Below the pieces are notes generated by a model. It saw only the letters and a program-made list of their open reading frames with translations. It ran no database searches and was not told where the DNA came from. Positions 8,690 to 16,743 of a stretch of 64,000 bases of DNA are shown here, piece by piece. The stretch is from Solirubrobacter pauli (GTDB lineage Bacteria; Actinomycetota; Thermoleophilia; Solirubrobacterales; Solirubrobacteraceae). A program made the position numbers and the translations under genes. Each line of letters begins with the position of its first letter. Within the stretch, counting starts at the first letter, position 1. The stretch is taken from the NCBI RefSeq assembly GCF_003633755.1, contig NZ_RBIL01000001.1:3519426-3583425 (forward strand), in the 5' to 3' direction.

Positions 8690-9346
8690 ATGCCGTTGAC
8701 CGTGGAGATCTGGTCCGACGTCGTGTGCCCGTGGTGCTACATCGGCAAGCGGCGGTTCGAGAAGGCGCTGGAGCAGTTCGAGCACCGGGACGAGGTCACC
8801 ATCCTGTGGCGTTCCTTCGAGCTGGACCCCGACGCCGCGCGTGACGTGCCCGGCACGGCGGCCGAGCGGCTCGCCGGCAAGTACGGGATGAGCCTGGAAC
8901 GCGCGCAGCAGCTGCACGCCGAGATGGAGGAGCGCGCCGCGGGCGAGGGTTTGGAGTACCACCTGGAGCAGTCCAAGGGTGGGAACACGTTCGACGCGCA
9001 CCGGATGATCCACCTCGCCGCCACCTACGGCCACCAGGGCGCCGCGCAGGAGCGGCTCATGCGCGCGTACTTCACCGAGGGCGAGTCGCTCGGCGTGTGG
9101 GACACGCTCGTGCGGCTGATGGAGGAGGTCGGCGTCGATCCGGAGGAGGCGCGCTCCGCGCTGAAGCTGGAGAAGTTCGCCGAGGACGTGCGCGAGGACG
9201 AGGCGCTCGCGCAGCAGCTCGGGATCCAGGGCGTGCCGTTCTTCGTGTTCGATCGCCGCTACGGGCTCTCGGGCGCGCAGCCGCCGGAGACGATGCTCGC
9301 CGCGCTCGAGAAGGCGTGGGAAGAGGCGGTTAACCTCCAGGCGTGA
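8690..9346 (+). CDS. DsbA-family oxidoreductase (FrnE-like)
   Basis: A 218-residue thioredoxin-fold protein of the DsbA/FrnE branch. The active site CPWC (Cys13, Cys16) follows the first strand VEIWSDVV, and the cis-Pro loop is GVPFFVF near residue 182. There is no signal peptide, so unlike classical DsbA it should work in the cytoplasm as a disulfide or polyketide-type isomerase; FrnE homologues are linked to oxidative stress protection. The ATG at 8690 lies seven bases after tattct, suggesting a leaderless transcript. The stop overlaps the next start (GTGA, 9343-9346). Confidence 0.85.
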   Translation: MPLTVEIWSDVVCPWCYIGKRRFEKALEQFEHRDEVTILWRSFELDPDAARDVPGTAAERLAGKYGMSLERAQQLHAEMEERAAGEGLEYHLEQSKGGNTFDAHRMIHLAATYGHQGAAQERLMRAYFTEGESLGVWDTLVRLMEEVGVDPEEARSALKLEKFAEDVREDEALAQQLGIQGVPFFVFDRRYGLSGAQPPETMLAALEKAWEEAVNLQA

Positions 9347-10395
9347 TCCTCGCCGCCGCTGTCGCTCTCGCCACCTCCTGGGTGCAGGTCGCGCCCACCG
9401 AGCAGGCGGCGATGACGCGCAGCGGGACGCTCTACCTCGCGTGGGCGAGCGGCGGGCAGCTGGTCTTCAACGACCCGTCGTTCCTGGAGACGGAGCCGAT
9501 CGCGCCGGCGCCGGATGTGCGCCCGGCGTTCTTCCCCGGAGGTGACGGCCTGCGGGTCGTCACCGGCGGTGTGTCGGCGACGTCGCTGGACGGCACCGCG
9601 TGGCGGGTCGAGCCCAACGCCGCGACCGGCGAGGTGAGCGCCGTGGAGCTGGCCTCCGGCGAGCCGCTCGTGGCCTGGGAAGCCGGCGGGCACGTGCACG
9701 CCGGCGCGACCGACTACGGCCCGGGCGCGTTCCCGGCGCTCGCCGCGGACCCGCGCGGCGCGATGCTGGCCTGGTTCGCCGATGGCGTCCGCGTGCGTGG
9801 CGTCGAGCCGCAGGCGGTCGCCGCCGAGATGCCGGGCACGGCGGGCCTTGCGGCCGGGCGGCCGTCGCTCGCCGTCACCGGCGGGCGGTCCGTCGTGGCG
9901 TTCCGCGACCAGGTGTGGACGGCCGGCGCGCCCTCGACCCTGCGCCTGGAACGCGCCACCGAGTCCGCCGTGTCCGCGGACGCGCGCGGGCGCGTCTGGG
10001 CCACGTGGACCGACGGCGCGCGGGTGTGGACGGCACGGTCGGACCGGGACGTGTCCGAGCTCGGCGCGGCGGTGGACCTGGGCGCGCTGCCGGCGTCCCA
10101 CCTGCAGGTGAACGCGACGAACACCGCGGCGCACGTCCTGGCGGCGGCGAACGGAGTCTCGTACCTGCGGCGCGTGCTGCCCGGGCTGACGCTCGAGGAG
10201 CGCCACCGGCGGGAGATCTTCACGTTCTCCGTGACCGACGCGGGGGAGCCCGTGCGCGGCGCCGTCGTGAAGGTGCGCGGGCGGTCCGGCAAGACGGATC
10301 GCAACGGGCGCGTGACGCTCCGGGTGTCCGGGCGCAAGGCGCGCGTGACGGCGACTTTGAAGGGCTACACGAGCGCGAGGTTGACGACGAAGTGA
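9343..10395 (+). CDS. Secreted repeat protein with Ig-like tail
   Basis: A 350-residue exported protein of unknown function. The GTG at 9343 overlaps the stop of the DsbA-like gene and starts a short signal peptide (MILAAAVALATSWVQVAP). The middle part consists of short beta hairpins of the type found in propeller proteins, with recurrent VAF, VWTA and GRVWATWTDG strands. The last 75 residues (FTFSVTDAGEPVRGAVVKV) form a carboxypeptidase-regulatory-like or Ig-like beta domain. No enzyme motif is visible. Coupling to DsbA-like and cupin genes implies joint expression, though all three functions look unrelated. Confidence 0.65.
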   Translation: MILAAAVALATSWVQVAPTEQAAMTRSGTLYLAWASGGQLVFNDPSFLETEPIAPAPDVRPAFFPGGDGLRVVTGGVSATSLDGTAWRVEPNAATGEVSAVELASGEPLVAWEAGGHVHAGATDYGPGAFPALAADPRGAMLAWFADGVRVRGVEPQAVAAEMPGTAGLAAGRPSLAVTGGRSVVAFRDQVWTAGAPSTLRLERATESAVSADARGRVWATWTDGARVWTARSDRDVSELGAAVDLGALPASHLQVNATNTAAHVLAAANGVSYLRRVLPGLTLEERHRREIFTFSVTDAGEPVRGAVVKVRGRSGKTDRNGRVTLRVSGRKARVTATLKGYTSARLTTK

Positions 10396-10823
10396 GCTAC
10401 TCGGTCCTTGGCGGCGGCGAGGCGTTCTGGCGCCCGTCGAATCAGATGGGCGTGCTGAATACGGACCTGGCGAAGCAGCTGGGGGTCGACGGGTTCGGCG
10501 CGCGGCTGTGGCGGCTGCGGCCCGGCCAGGCGTCCACGAAGCACCGGCATCGGCTCACGGCCGAGCTCTACGTGGTGCTGGACGGCGAAGGGCGCATGCG
10601 GGTCGACGAGGACTCACTGGTCCTGCCGCGGCTGTCGGCGGTGTTCGTCTCGCCCGACTCGGTGCGGCAGCTGTTCAACGACGGCGACGCCGACGTGCTG
10701 TGGCTCGTGTTCGGGGCTCCGGGGGAGGCGGCGAACACGCTCGAGATGGACGAGGAGACGATGGCGTTCATCTACCCCGAGGGGCCGAAGGCGCTGCCGC
10801 CGGAGCTGGCGTCCGATGGTTGA
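10392..10823 (+). CDS. Cupin-domain protein
   Basis: A 143-residue single-domain cupin. The GTG at 10392 overlaps the previous stop (GTGA) and gives the normal N-terminus VSYSVLGGGEAFW. Cupin motif 1 is visible as TKHRHRLTAELYVVLDGEGRM, with two His and one Glu as possible metal ligands. In motif 2 the usual His is replaced (SPDSVRQLFND), so one ligand is missing and metal binding may be weak. It resembles small sugar-isomerase-like cupins, but the function is unknown. It overlaps the HhH-GPD gene by eight bases. Confidence 0.75.
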   Translation: MSYSVLGGGEAFWRPSNQMGVLNTDLAKQLGVDGFGARLWRLRPGQASTKHRHRLTAELYVVLDGEGRMRVDEDSLVLPRLSAVFVSPDSVRQLFNDGDADVLWLVFGAPGEAANTLEMDEETMAFIYPEGPKALPPELASDG

Positions 10824-11355
10824 CCGTCTGCACTTCACAGGCGACGAGGCCGCCGACCGGTTCCTGGTCGAGGACCCGTTCGCGCTGCTGGTCGGGTTCG
10901 CCTTGGACCAGCGGGTGCCGGTGCCCAAGGCGTTCATGGGCCCGTGGGTGCTGCGAGAGCGACTTGGCTCCTTGGATCCTCGGGTGGTCGCGGAGGCCGA
11001 CCTCGAGCCCGTGTTCCGGCAGGTGCCCGCGATCCATCGCTTCCCGGGGATGATGGCCAAGCAGGTGCACGCGCTGGCCGTGCACGTGGTCGACGTCTAC
11101 GACGGTGACGCGGCGGCGGTGTGGCGGTCGGCTTCGACGTCGGAGGAGCTGCGCGCGAACATCGACGGGCTGCCGGGGTTCGGGACGATGAAGGTCAAGG
11201 CGCTCGGCTCGGTGCTCTTCAAGCGCTTCGACGTCGCGCTGGCGGAGCCGCTGGTGCCGTGGCACCCCACGTTGGGCGACGTCGACTCCGCCGAGGCGCT
11301 GAAGGCCTACCAGACGGCCAAGAAGGCCAACAAGTCGGTCTGGGAGGCGTCGTAG
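10816..11355 (+). CDS. HhH-GPD-type base-excision repair protein
   Basis: A 179-residue protein that matches the short actinobacterial HhH-GPD family (about 180 residues, lacking the FeS tail of Nth and MutY). The opening LHFTGDEAADRFLVEDPFA, followed by ALDQRVPVPKAF, is characteristic, and the helix-hairpin-helix is DGLPGFGTMKVKALG near residue 120. It probably removes damaged bases from DNA, but a catalytic Asp cannot be assigned with certainty, so activity is unproven. The start overlaps the cupin stop. Its 3' end overlaps the convergent RTX-like gene by 49 bases. Confidence 0.8.
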   Translation: MVDRLHFTGDEAADRFLVEDPFALLVGFALDQRVPVPKAFMGPWVLRERLGSLDPRVVAEADLEPVFRQVPAIHRFPGMMAKQVHALAVHVVDVYDGDAAAVWRSASTSEELRANIDGLPGFGTMKVKALGSVLFKRFDVALAEPLVPWHPTLGDVDSAEALKAYQTAKKANKSVWEAS

Positions 11356-11981
11356 CGGCCGAGCGTCGCGAACGCGCTCTCGCCCGGCTTCTTGCAGTCG
11401 CCGTTGGGCTTTGAGCCGTACGCGCAGAAGTGCCGGACGCGCTCGCAGTTGCGCACCCGGTAGTCGTCGCGCTGCCAGCGCGTCTGCGCGTAGTCCTTCT
11501 TGCCGGGCCCGCAGTCGATCAGGCCGTGGCCGTAGTAGGCGATGATCCGGTCGTTCCCGGCCCCGCCGTACATGTTGTTCTTGCCGTGGCTGGGATAGAT
11601 GAAGTCGTTGCCGTCCTCGCCGCGCATCACGTCGGTCTGGTTGGACGGGTTGTCCTTCTCCCAGTCGCCCCACAGCACGTCCTTGCCCGGGCCGCCGTAC
11701 AGCGTGTCGTCGCCGTGATGGCCGAGCAGCTCGTCGTTGTCCTCGGTGCCGGTCCGCTCGTGGTCGCGGCTGTCCAGGACCTTCCACAGGATGCCGGTGA
11801 TCTTCGGCCAGCCCTTGTGGCTGACGTTCCCCGTGTCCCCGCCGCCCGGCGTCTGGCGGCCATTGCCCTCACCGCACTGCTCGCCCTGCTTGCTCGGTCC
11901 GCAGCGGTCCTCATCTTGGGCTCGCGCCGTGTCCGGGATGAACAGCACAAGCCCAGTGAGGAAGATGAGTGCGAGCCGCAT
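11307..11981 (-). CDS. Secreted calcium-binding-repeat protein
   Basis: A 224-residue secreted protein with a signal peptide ending near TARA (residue 20). Residues about 80-150 carry haemolysin-type nonapeptide-like repeats: GHHGDDTLYGG, GGPGKDVLWGD, GEDGNDFIYPS and GGAGNDRIIAY. Such repeats form a calcium-filled beta roll outside the cell. Cys at CGPG, NCER, FCAY and DCKK near the end may form disulfides. No catalytic domain is attached. It follows the PPOX gene by nine bases in the same direction and may be cotranscribed. Its last 49 bases lie under the end of the HhH-GPD gene on the other strand. Confidence 0.75.
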   Translation of the reverse strand: MRLALIFLTGLVLFIPDTARAQDEDRCGPSKQGEQCGEGNGRQTPGGGDTGNVSHKGWPKITGILWKVLDSRDHERTGTEDNDELLGHHGDDTLYGGPGKDVLWGDWEKDNPSNQTDVMRGEDGNDFIYPSHGKNNMYGGAGNDRIIAYYGHGLIDCGPGKKDYAQTRWQRDDYRVRNCERVRHFCAYGSKPNGDCKKPGESAFATLGRYDASQTDLLAFLAVW

Positions 11982-11990
11982 CGGCCGACA

Positions 11991-12416
11991 CTACCCGCTC
12001 GCCCGCCAGCACAGGACGCGAAGTGGTGAGAGGGTGATGAGCGGTCCGGTCAGCGGTGTGGTGGCGTACTGCGGGTACTTGGCCTGCAGCGCGGTGCGTG
12101 CTGCGTCGCCGAGCTCGCCCACGGTCGCGGTGGCGAGCACTTGGACCCAGGCCAGGCGGGTCCAGTCGTCGGCGTAGCGGTCGACGGTGAGCGTGGCGCG
12201 CGGGTCCTGCTGGAGTCGCTTGATCCTTGCGGGCGTGGCCTGCTTCGGCTTCGCGTCGATGGCCGTGACGAGCGTGTCGGCGAGCAGCGCGAACGTCACC
12301 GGCTGCACGCGGGGGTGCCCGCCCTCGTCGAGGAGCGCGAGATGGGCGACCGGCGCCGTCTCGAGCAGCTCGGCGCCCCACGCGGGCAGTTCGCTGAGTC
12401 GTTGCACGATCGGCAC
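11991..12416 (-). CDS. PPOX-class F420-dependent oxidoreductase
   Basis: A split-barrel flavin or F420 protein of 141 residues when started at the GTG at 12416 (VPIVQRLSELPAW), the usual length of the actinobacterial PPOX-class F420 family. The frame is open up to 12491, but that would overlap the divergent gene and add residues without family character. Typical strands are VAHLALLDEGGHPRVQPV and TLVTAID, followed by the phosphate-contact segment LQQDPRATLTVDRYADDW. It probably reduces small substrates with F420H2; the substrate is unknown. Confidence 0.75.
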   Translation of the reverse strand: MPIVQRLSELPAWGAELLETAPVAHLALLDEGGHPRVQPVTFALLADTLVTAIDAKPKQATPARIKRLQQDPRATLTVDRYADDWTRLAWVQVLATATVGELGDAARTALQAKYPQYATTPLTGPLITLSPLRVLCWRASG

Positions 12417-12472
12417 AGTTTCGTCACAAACGCGTCTTGTTTCGTCGCGGCGCCCTGCGCGATCGTGTGCCC

Positions 12473-13393
12473 ATGCTAAGCGACTGGTCACTTCGACGGG
12501 CAGAAGCCATCAAACTGACCAGTGGCCTCGACGCCGCCGTCGCGCAGCTCGCAGCCGGCGCATGGGGCGTCGTGTCCGCGTCGGAGTTGCTCGCGCTCGG
12601 CATGTCTCGCGACGCGATTCTCACCCGGTTGCGGCGCGGAAACCTGCACCTCCTTCACCGGGGTGTTTACGCCGTAGGCCACCGCAACGTCACCACGGAA
12701 GGCCGCTTCCTCGCCGCCGTGAAGGCCTGCGGCCCCGACGCCGTCCTCAGCCACTACGCGGCCGCGTGCCTCTACGGCTGGCTCAGGTACGACGGCCGCC
12801 CGATCGACGTGACGGCGCCGGTCAAGCGCAACCGGCCGATGATCAACGCGCACCGGTCCGACCTCGTCGAGCGCGAGCTCTACCGCCAGATCCCCGTCAC
12901 GCCCCGCGTCCGCACCATCACCGACCTCGCCCGCATCGAGGACGAGCGCACCGTCAAACGCGCTCTGCGCCAGGCCAAGCTCACCGCCGAGGAGCTCGCG
13001 CAGCTCCCGACCACCGGGCTCCTCGGCCGCATCGTCGGCCTCAGCGCCGCTCCGACCGCCAGCGGCAACGAGGATTTCGTGCTGGACCTGGTGCTCGAGG
13101 CCGGCTTCGAGCACCCGCTCGTCAACGCGCCGTACCCGCTCCCTGGTCGGGTCTACGTCCCCGACCTGTGGTGGCCCGACGTGCGCCTCATCGTCGAGGT
13201 CGACAGCCGCGAGTGGCACGAGGCGCCGCTCGACCAGCGCGACGACCTCGAGCGGCAGGCGTGGCTCGAGGCCAACGGCGAGCGCGTGCTGCGGACGACG
13301 AAGCCGCAGGTCCGGCGCGATCCAGAGCGGTTCTTCGCGCGTCTGCGTGCTGCCGGCGCGCCCTACACGAGATCGGCGCAGACCCAGTTATGA
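12473..13393 (+). CDS. AbiEi-like N-terminal and DUF559 endonuclease-like protein
   Basis: A 306-residue protein made of an AbiEi-type winged-helix start (GVVSASELLALGMSRDAI, then LRRGNLHLLHRGVYAVG, residues about 25-75) and a Vsr/DUF559-like C-terminal domain (about 200-300). The latter shows the PD-(D/E)XK-like pattern YVPDLWWPDVRLIVEVDSREWH. Such fusions occur in many copies in Solirubrobacter-type genomes. They resemble antitoxin or DNA-end-processing proteins, but no toxin gene adjoins here, so a toxin-antitoxin role is not supported. The ATG at 12473 is chosen over the one at 12437, which would add a random Arg-rich leader. The 3' end overlaps the convergent muralytic gene by 31 bases. 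Confidence 0.75.
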   Translation: MLSDWSLRRAEAIKLTSGLDAAVAQLAAGAWGVVSASELLALGMSRDAILTRLRRGNLHLLHRGVYAVGHRNVTTEGRFLAAVKACGPDAVLSHYAAACLYGWLRYDGRPIDVTAPVKRNRPMINAHRSDLVERELYRQIPVTPRVRTITDLARIEDERTVKRALRQAKLTAEELAQLPTTGLLGRIVGLSAAPTASGNEDFVLDLVLEAGFEHPLVNAPYPLPGRVYVPDLWWPDVRLIVEVDSREWHEAPLDQRDDLERQAWLEANGERVLRTTKPQVRRDPERFFARLRAAGAPYTRSAQTQL

Positions 13394-14340
13394 CGGCCGG
13401 CGCCACCCGCCCACAGCCGCGCCGCGAGTCGGTCCTGCTCGGCCTTGGACGCCTGGTACGCGTGCGGCGTCGAGCCGCCGAGGCCGCGCCAGGTGTCGGG
13501 CATGAACTGGTAGTAGCCGGAGGCGCCCGCGTGGTTGGGCGGCAGGTTCTGGCCGCCGGACTCGCACTGGACGATCGCCCACGGGATCGCCCAGGGGCCG
13601 CCCGGGCCGGAGGCGCGCGCGGCGCGGGCGCGGGCGGCGAGCAGGCGGTTGAGCTCGCGCTCGGCCTTGCGGCGGCCGGAGCGCGTGGCCTGCAGCGCGG
13701 CCTGGCGCGCCGCGCGGGCGCGCGTGAGCGTGTCGCGGCGCTCGCGCAGGCCGGCGGTGATGTTCGCGAGCGCGTCGCGGCGGCTGCGGACGGCCTTCGC
13801 CTCCTGCTGCTGGCGGGCCGCGAGCGTCTCCAGCGCGCGCTGCTCGGTGCCGGCTTCGCCGCGGGCGTCGCGGACGAGGTCGAGCACGCGCGTGTCCGCG
13901 CGCTCGACGCGTTTGACGAACGACAGCGTCTGCAGCAGCTGCGGGAAGCCGTCGGCGTGCAGGACGACCGTGACGAAGTCGGGGCGGTCGCTCATGTAGC
14001 GCTCCTTGAGCAGCCCGGCGAGCTTCCCGCGCACCTCGGCGAGCCGCTTGCGCAGCCGGTTCACGCGCTGGCGGGCCTGCTTCTCGCGCACCTCCGTGCT
14101 CGCGAGCCGGGTCTCGGCCTCGTTGAGCTCCGTCTGGGCGGCGCCGAGCCGGCCCTCCAGGATCGACACCTCGCGCGCGGCCTTGCGCTCGAGCTCGGCG
14201 AGCCGGTCCGCCGCGCTCGCCAGCGACCGCTCGCGCGCCTTGCCCGAGCCGATCCGGTCGCGGAGGGTGCCCTCGTCCTGCGCCGCGGCGGACGGGACGA
14301 GCAGCAACAGGGCACAGACGATCAACACCAGACGGCGCAC
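13363..14340 (-). CDS. Coiled-coil secreted muralytic protein (Rpf/SLT-like)
   Basis: A 325-residue exported cell-wall protein. A signal peptide ends near residue 21 (SAAAQ), then a long coiled coil (about 25-245, rich in Arg, Glu, Ala and Leu) resembles the regulatory arm of PcsB and of actinobacterial RipA-type hydrolases. The C-terminal 76 residues form a lysozyme-fold transglycosylase-like domain with the probable catalytic Glu260 in IVQCESGGQN, followed by GASGYYQFMPDTW. It should cleave peptidoglycan during growth or division, with the coiled coil holding it inactive until recruited. The start is a GTG at 14340, nine bases after taggtt, again without a Shine-Dalgarno site. Confidence 0.85.
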   Translation of the reverse strand: MRRLVLIVCALLLLVPSAAAQDEGTLRDRIGSGKARERSLASAADRLAELERKAAREVSILEGRLGAAQTELNEAETRLASTEVREKQARQRVNRLRKRLAEVRGKLAGLLKERYMSDRPDFVTVVLHADGFPQLLQTLSFVKRVERADTRVLDLVRDARGEAGTEQRALETLAARQQQEAKAVRSRRDALANITAGLRERRDTLTRARAARQAALQATRSGRRKAERELNRLLAARARAARASGPGGPWAIPWAIVQCESGGQNLPPNHAGASGYYQFMPDTWRGLGGSTPHAYQASKAEQDRLAARLWAGGAGRHNWVCADLV

Positions 14341-14410
14341 GGCCGCTTCAACCTAGAAGGGCACCGGCGTCGCCTCTGCAAGCCCGCTGTCACCGGTAGC
14401 CTGCCCGACC

Positions 14411-14848
14411 GTGGCGACGATCTTCACCATCGGCTACGAGCGGCTGCTTCCTCCGGAGCTGGTCGCCGAGCTCGAGGCCGCGGGCGTGCAACGCGTGATC
14501 GACGTGCGCTTCCGGCCGCAGTCGCGCCGGCCCGGCATGTCCAAGACGCGGCTCTCACAGCTGCTCGCCGACCACGGGATCGCCTACGAGCACCGCCGCG
14601 AGCTCGGCACACCCGCGGACCTGCGCTGGCTCTTCCACGCCGGGCGCGTGCAGGAGGGGGCGACGGCGTTCCTCGCGCACGTCGAGGAGACGGCTCCGGA
14701 CGCGCTGGACCGGCTGGCCGCCGAGCTCGAGCACGCACCCGCGACCGCGTTGCTGTGCCTGGAGGCCGACCCGGCGGGATGTCACCGGCGGGTGCTGACG
14801 GACGCGCTGCAGACACGCACACCCGACCTACGGGTCGTCGACCTCTGA
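14411..14848 (+). CDS. DUF488-family protein
   Basis: A 145-residue DUF488 protein. It opens with the family signature IFTIGYERL and continues with VIDVRFRPQSRRPGMSK and the late CLEADPAGCHRRVL, where the conserved C-H-R cluster lies. The family is widespread in bacteria and its biochemical role is unsettled. The GTG at 14411 sits exactly eight bases after tagcct. It is divergent from the muralytic gene, with 70 bases between them. Confidence 0.8.
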   Translation: MATIFTIGYERLLPPELVAELEAAGVQRVIDVRFRPQSRRPGMSKTRLSQLLADHGIAYEHRRELGTPADLRWLFHAGRVQEGATAFLAHVEETAPDALDRLAAELEHAPATALLCLEADPAGCHRRVLTDALQTRTPDLRVVDL

Positions 14849-14853
14849 GGCAC

Positions 14854-14979
14854 GCTAGACGCTTGATCGGTGCGGCCTGCCTGAGCGTGCCGGTACTCTG
14901 TGTCCCGGCGTGTGCCCCCGGAACTTCAGTCGGGGGCACACGATCCGTCTTCCGGCGTGCCCAGTCACTAGCGTCTAGC
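14854..14979. other. Nested inverted repeats upstream of a kinase gene
   Basis: Two perfect inverted repeats are nested in the gap between the DUF488 and kinase genes. The outer one is gctagacgct (14854-14863) with its complement at 14970-14979; the inner one is gtgtgcccccg (14910-14920) with its complement at 14931-14941 around a 10-base loop. Together they would fold a roughly 126-base RNA or act as a terminator plus operator. The outer right arm includes the tagcgt -10-like sequence of the kinase gene. Confidence 0.5.
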
Positions 14980-14984
14980 CCACT

Positions 14985-16427
14985 GTGCGCGGCCCCGCCT
15001 TGACCCCCGCAGCGTTGCGGGGACTGCTCGACGCGACCCCTGCGGCGATCGGCTGCTTCGACGAGCGGCTGCTCGCCGTGTACGCGAACACCGCGTTCAC
15101 GATGGCGACCGGCGTGCAGGCCGGGCGCGTGCTGCCGGACGGCCCGCTCGCGGCGGAGATCCGCGCGATGGCCGGTGGGACGGGCGCGCCGCGCCGGGTC
15201 CGGATCGCCGCGCCGCACCGCATGCCGATCTCCGGCACGTTGTTCGTGCTCGAGGACGCGCTGATCGGGTTCGTGCTGGACGCGGGCGCGTACGAGGCGC
15301 TCGCGCAGCTGGCCGAGGAGCAGTCGGCGCTCCGGCGGGTCGCGACGTTCGTCGCCTCCGACCCGGAGCCCGAGGCGCTGTTCCGCGTCGTCGCGGAGGA
15401 GGCCGGGCGGCTGCTGCACGCCAGCAGCGCGGCGACCATCCGCTACGAGGGCGAGTTCGCGCTCACAGTCGGCCGCTGGGCGGACGACGACCTCGGCGGG
15501 TTCGAGGTCGGGACCGTCGTGCCGCTGACCGACAGCGACGGGCTCACCGCCGTGGTCGCGCGCACGGGTGCGCCCGCGCGCATCGAGGACTACCGCGGCG
15601 TGCGCGGGTACGCGGCCGAGCTGATGGTCGCCAACGGCTATCGGTCGGCGGTCGCGGCGCCGGTCGTCGCCGCGGGCGGACGGGTCTGGGGCCTGCTGCT
15701 CGTCGCCTCCGCCGGCGTCCTCGGAGAGGCCGCCGAGCACCGGCTGACCGGCTTCACGGAGCTGGTCGCGCTCGCGCTCGAGTCCGCGGACGCGCGGGCC
15801 GAGCTCAAGGCCTCGCGCGTGCGCATCCTCGAAGCGGGCGTGAACGAGCGCCGCCGCCTGGAGCGCAACCTGCACGACGGCGCCCAGCAGCGGCTCGTCG
15901 CCATCGCGGTCCAGCTGCGCGTGCTGGAGAAGCGCCTGGGCGAGCCCGACAAGGCGGTCGCGCTGCTGCGATCCGCCGCGACCGAGCTCGAGCAGGCCCT
16001 CGCGGAGCTGCGCGAGCTCGCCCGCGGCCTCCACCCGGCGGTGCTCGCCGACCGCGGCCTGGCCGCGGCGCTGGAGACGCTGGCGACGCGCTCCCCGCTG
16101 CCGCTGGTGCTCGAGGGCGTCCCCGAGGGGCGCCTGGCCGAGCCGCTGGAGGCCGCCGCGTACTTCGTCGTCGCCGAGAGCCTCACGAACGCCGTCAAGC
16201 ACGCCGAGGCGACCGAGCTGCGCGTGCGGATGGCGACCGAGGACGGCGAGCTGCGCGTCGAGATCGCCGACGACGGCCGCGGAGGCGCCGACCCCGCCGT
16301 GAGCGACGGCACCGGCCTGCGCGGCCTCGCCGACCGCGTCGAAGCCCTCGGCGGCCGGCTGGAGCTCGAATCGCCACCGGGGACGGGCACGACCGTTCGC
16401 GCCGCGCTGCCGCTGAGCCAGACCTAG
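14985..16427 (+). CDS. GAF sensor histidine kinase (orphan)
   Basis: A 480-residue soluble kinase. Residues about 1-105 form a PAS-like segment (TPAAIGCFDERLLAVYANTA), about 110-265 a GAF domain, then a HisKA_3 dimerisation region with His297 in LERNLHDGAQQRLV. The ATPase domain has the N-box ESLTNAVKHAEA, DDGRGGADPA and GTGLRGLADRVEALGGRLE. No response regulator lies nearby, so the partner is elsewhere. The GTG at 14985 lies ten bases after tagcgt; a TTG five codons later is an alternative. It ends just before a GC-rich low-complexity stretch. Confidence 0.85.
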   Translation: MRGPALTPAALRGLLDATPAAIGCFDERLLAVYANTAFTMATGVQAGRVLPDGPLAAEIRAMAGGTGAPRRVRIAAPHRMPISGTLFVLEDALIGFVLDAGAYEALAQLAEEQSALRRVATFVASDPEPEALFRVVAEEAGRLLHASSAATIRYEGEFALTVGRWADDDLGGFEVGTVVPLTDSDGLTAVVARTGAPARIEDYRGVRGYAAELMVANGYRSAVAAPVVAAGGRVWGLLLVASAGVLGEAAEHRLTGFTELVALALESADARAELKASRVRILEAGVNERRRLERNLHDGAQQRLVAIAVQLRVLEKRLGEPDKAVALLRSAATELEQALAELRELARGLHPAVLADRGLAAALETLATRSPLPLVLEGVPEGRLAEPLEAAAYFVVAESLTNAVKHAEATELRVRMATEDGELRVEIADDGRGGADPAVSDGTGLRGLADRVEALGGRLELESPPGTGTTVRAALPLSQT

Positions 16428-16439
16428 GACGAGTCGCGC

Positions 16440-16715
16440 CCGCGCCGTCGGCGTGCGCCTCGCAACCCCCGCCGCGCCGCGCCGCGCCACCGCCGCGCGG
16501 GCCGCGCCACCGTCGCGTCGCGCCGCGCCGCGCCGCTCCATGGCCGCGCCGCGCCGCTCCATGGCCGCGCCGCGCCGCTCCATGGCCGCGCCGCGCCGCT
16601 CCACGGCCGCGCCGCGCCGCGCCGCGCCACCGCCGCGCCACGCCACCGTCGCGCCACGCCACCGCCGCGCCGAGCCGCGCCACCGCCACCGCCACCGCCG
16701 CGCCGCGCGTAACAC
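16440..16715. repeat. GC-rich low-complexity tract with 21-base tandem repeats
   Basis: This 316-base gap (16428-16743) holds almost only C, G and A in gccgcgcc-like steps. Its core is four consecutive 21-base units starting at 16536, 16557, 16578 and 16599, each beginning ctccatgg or ctccacgg and continuing gccgcgccgcg. Looser ccaccg and gccgcg repeats flank the core. It can be read as an Arg/Ala/Pro-rich frame fused to the sigma factor, but nothing in it looks like a protein domain. It is probably replication-slippage DNA. Confidence 0.8.
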
Positions 16716-16743
16716 TCTTCGCGGTGCCGGACACAGACGCGGT

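Noticed and set aside
12473-13393. Toxin-antitoxin system based on the AbiEi-like domain
   Set aside because: No AbiEii-type nucleotidyltransferase or other toxin gene is next to it.
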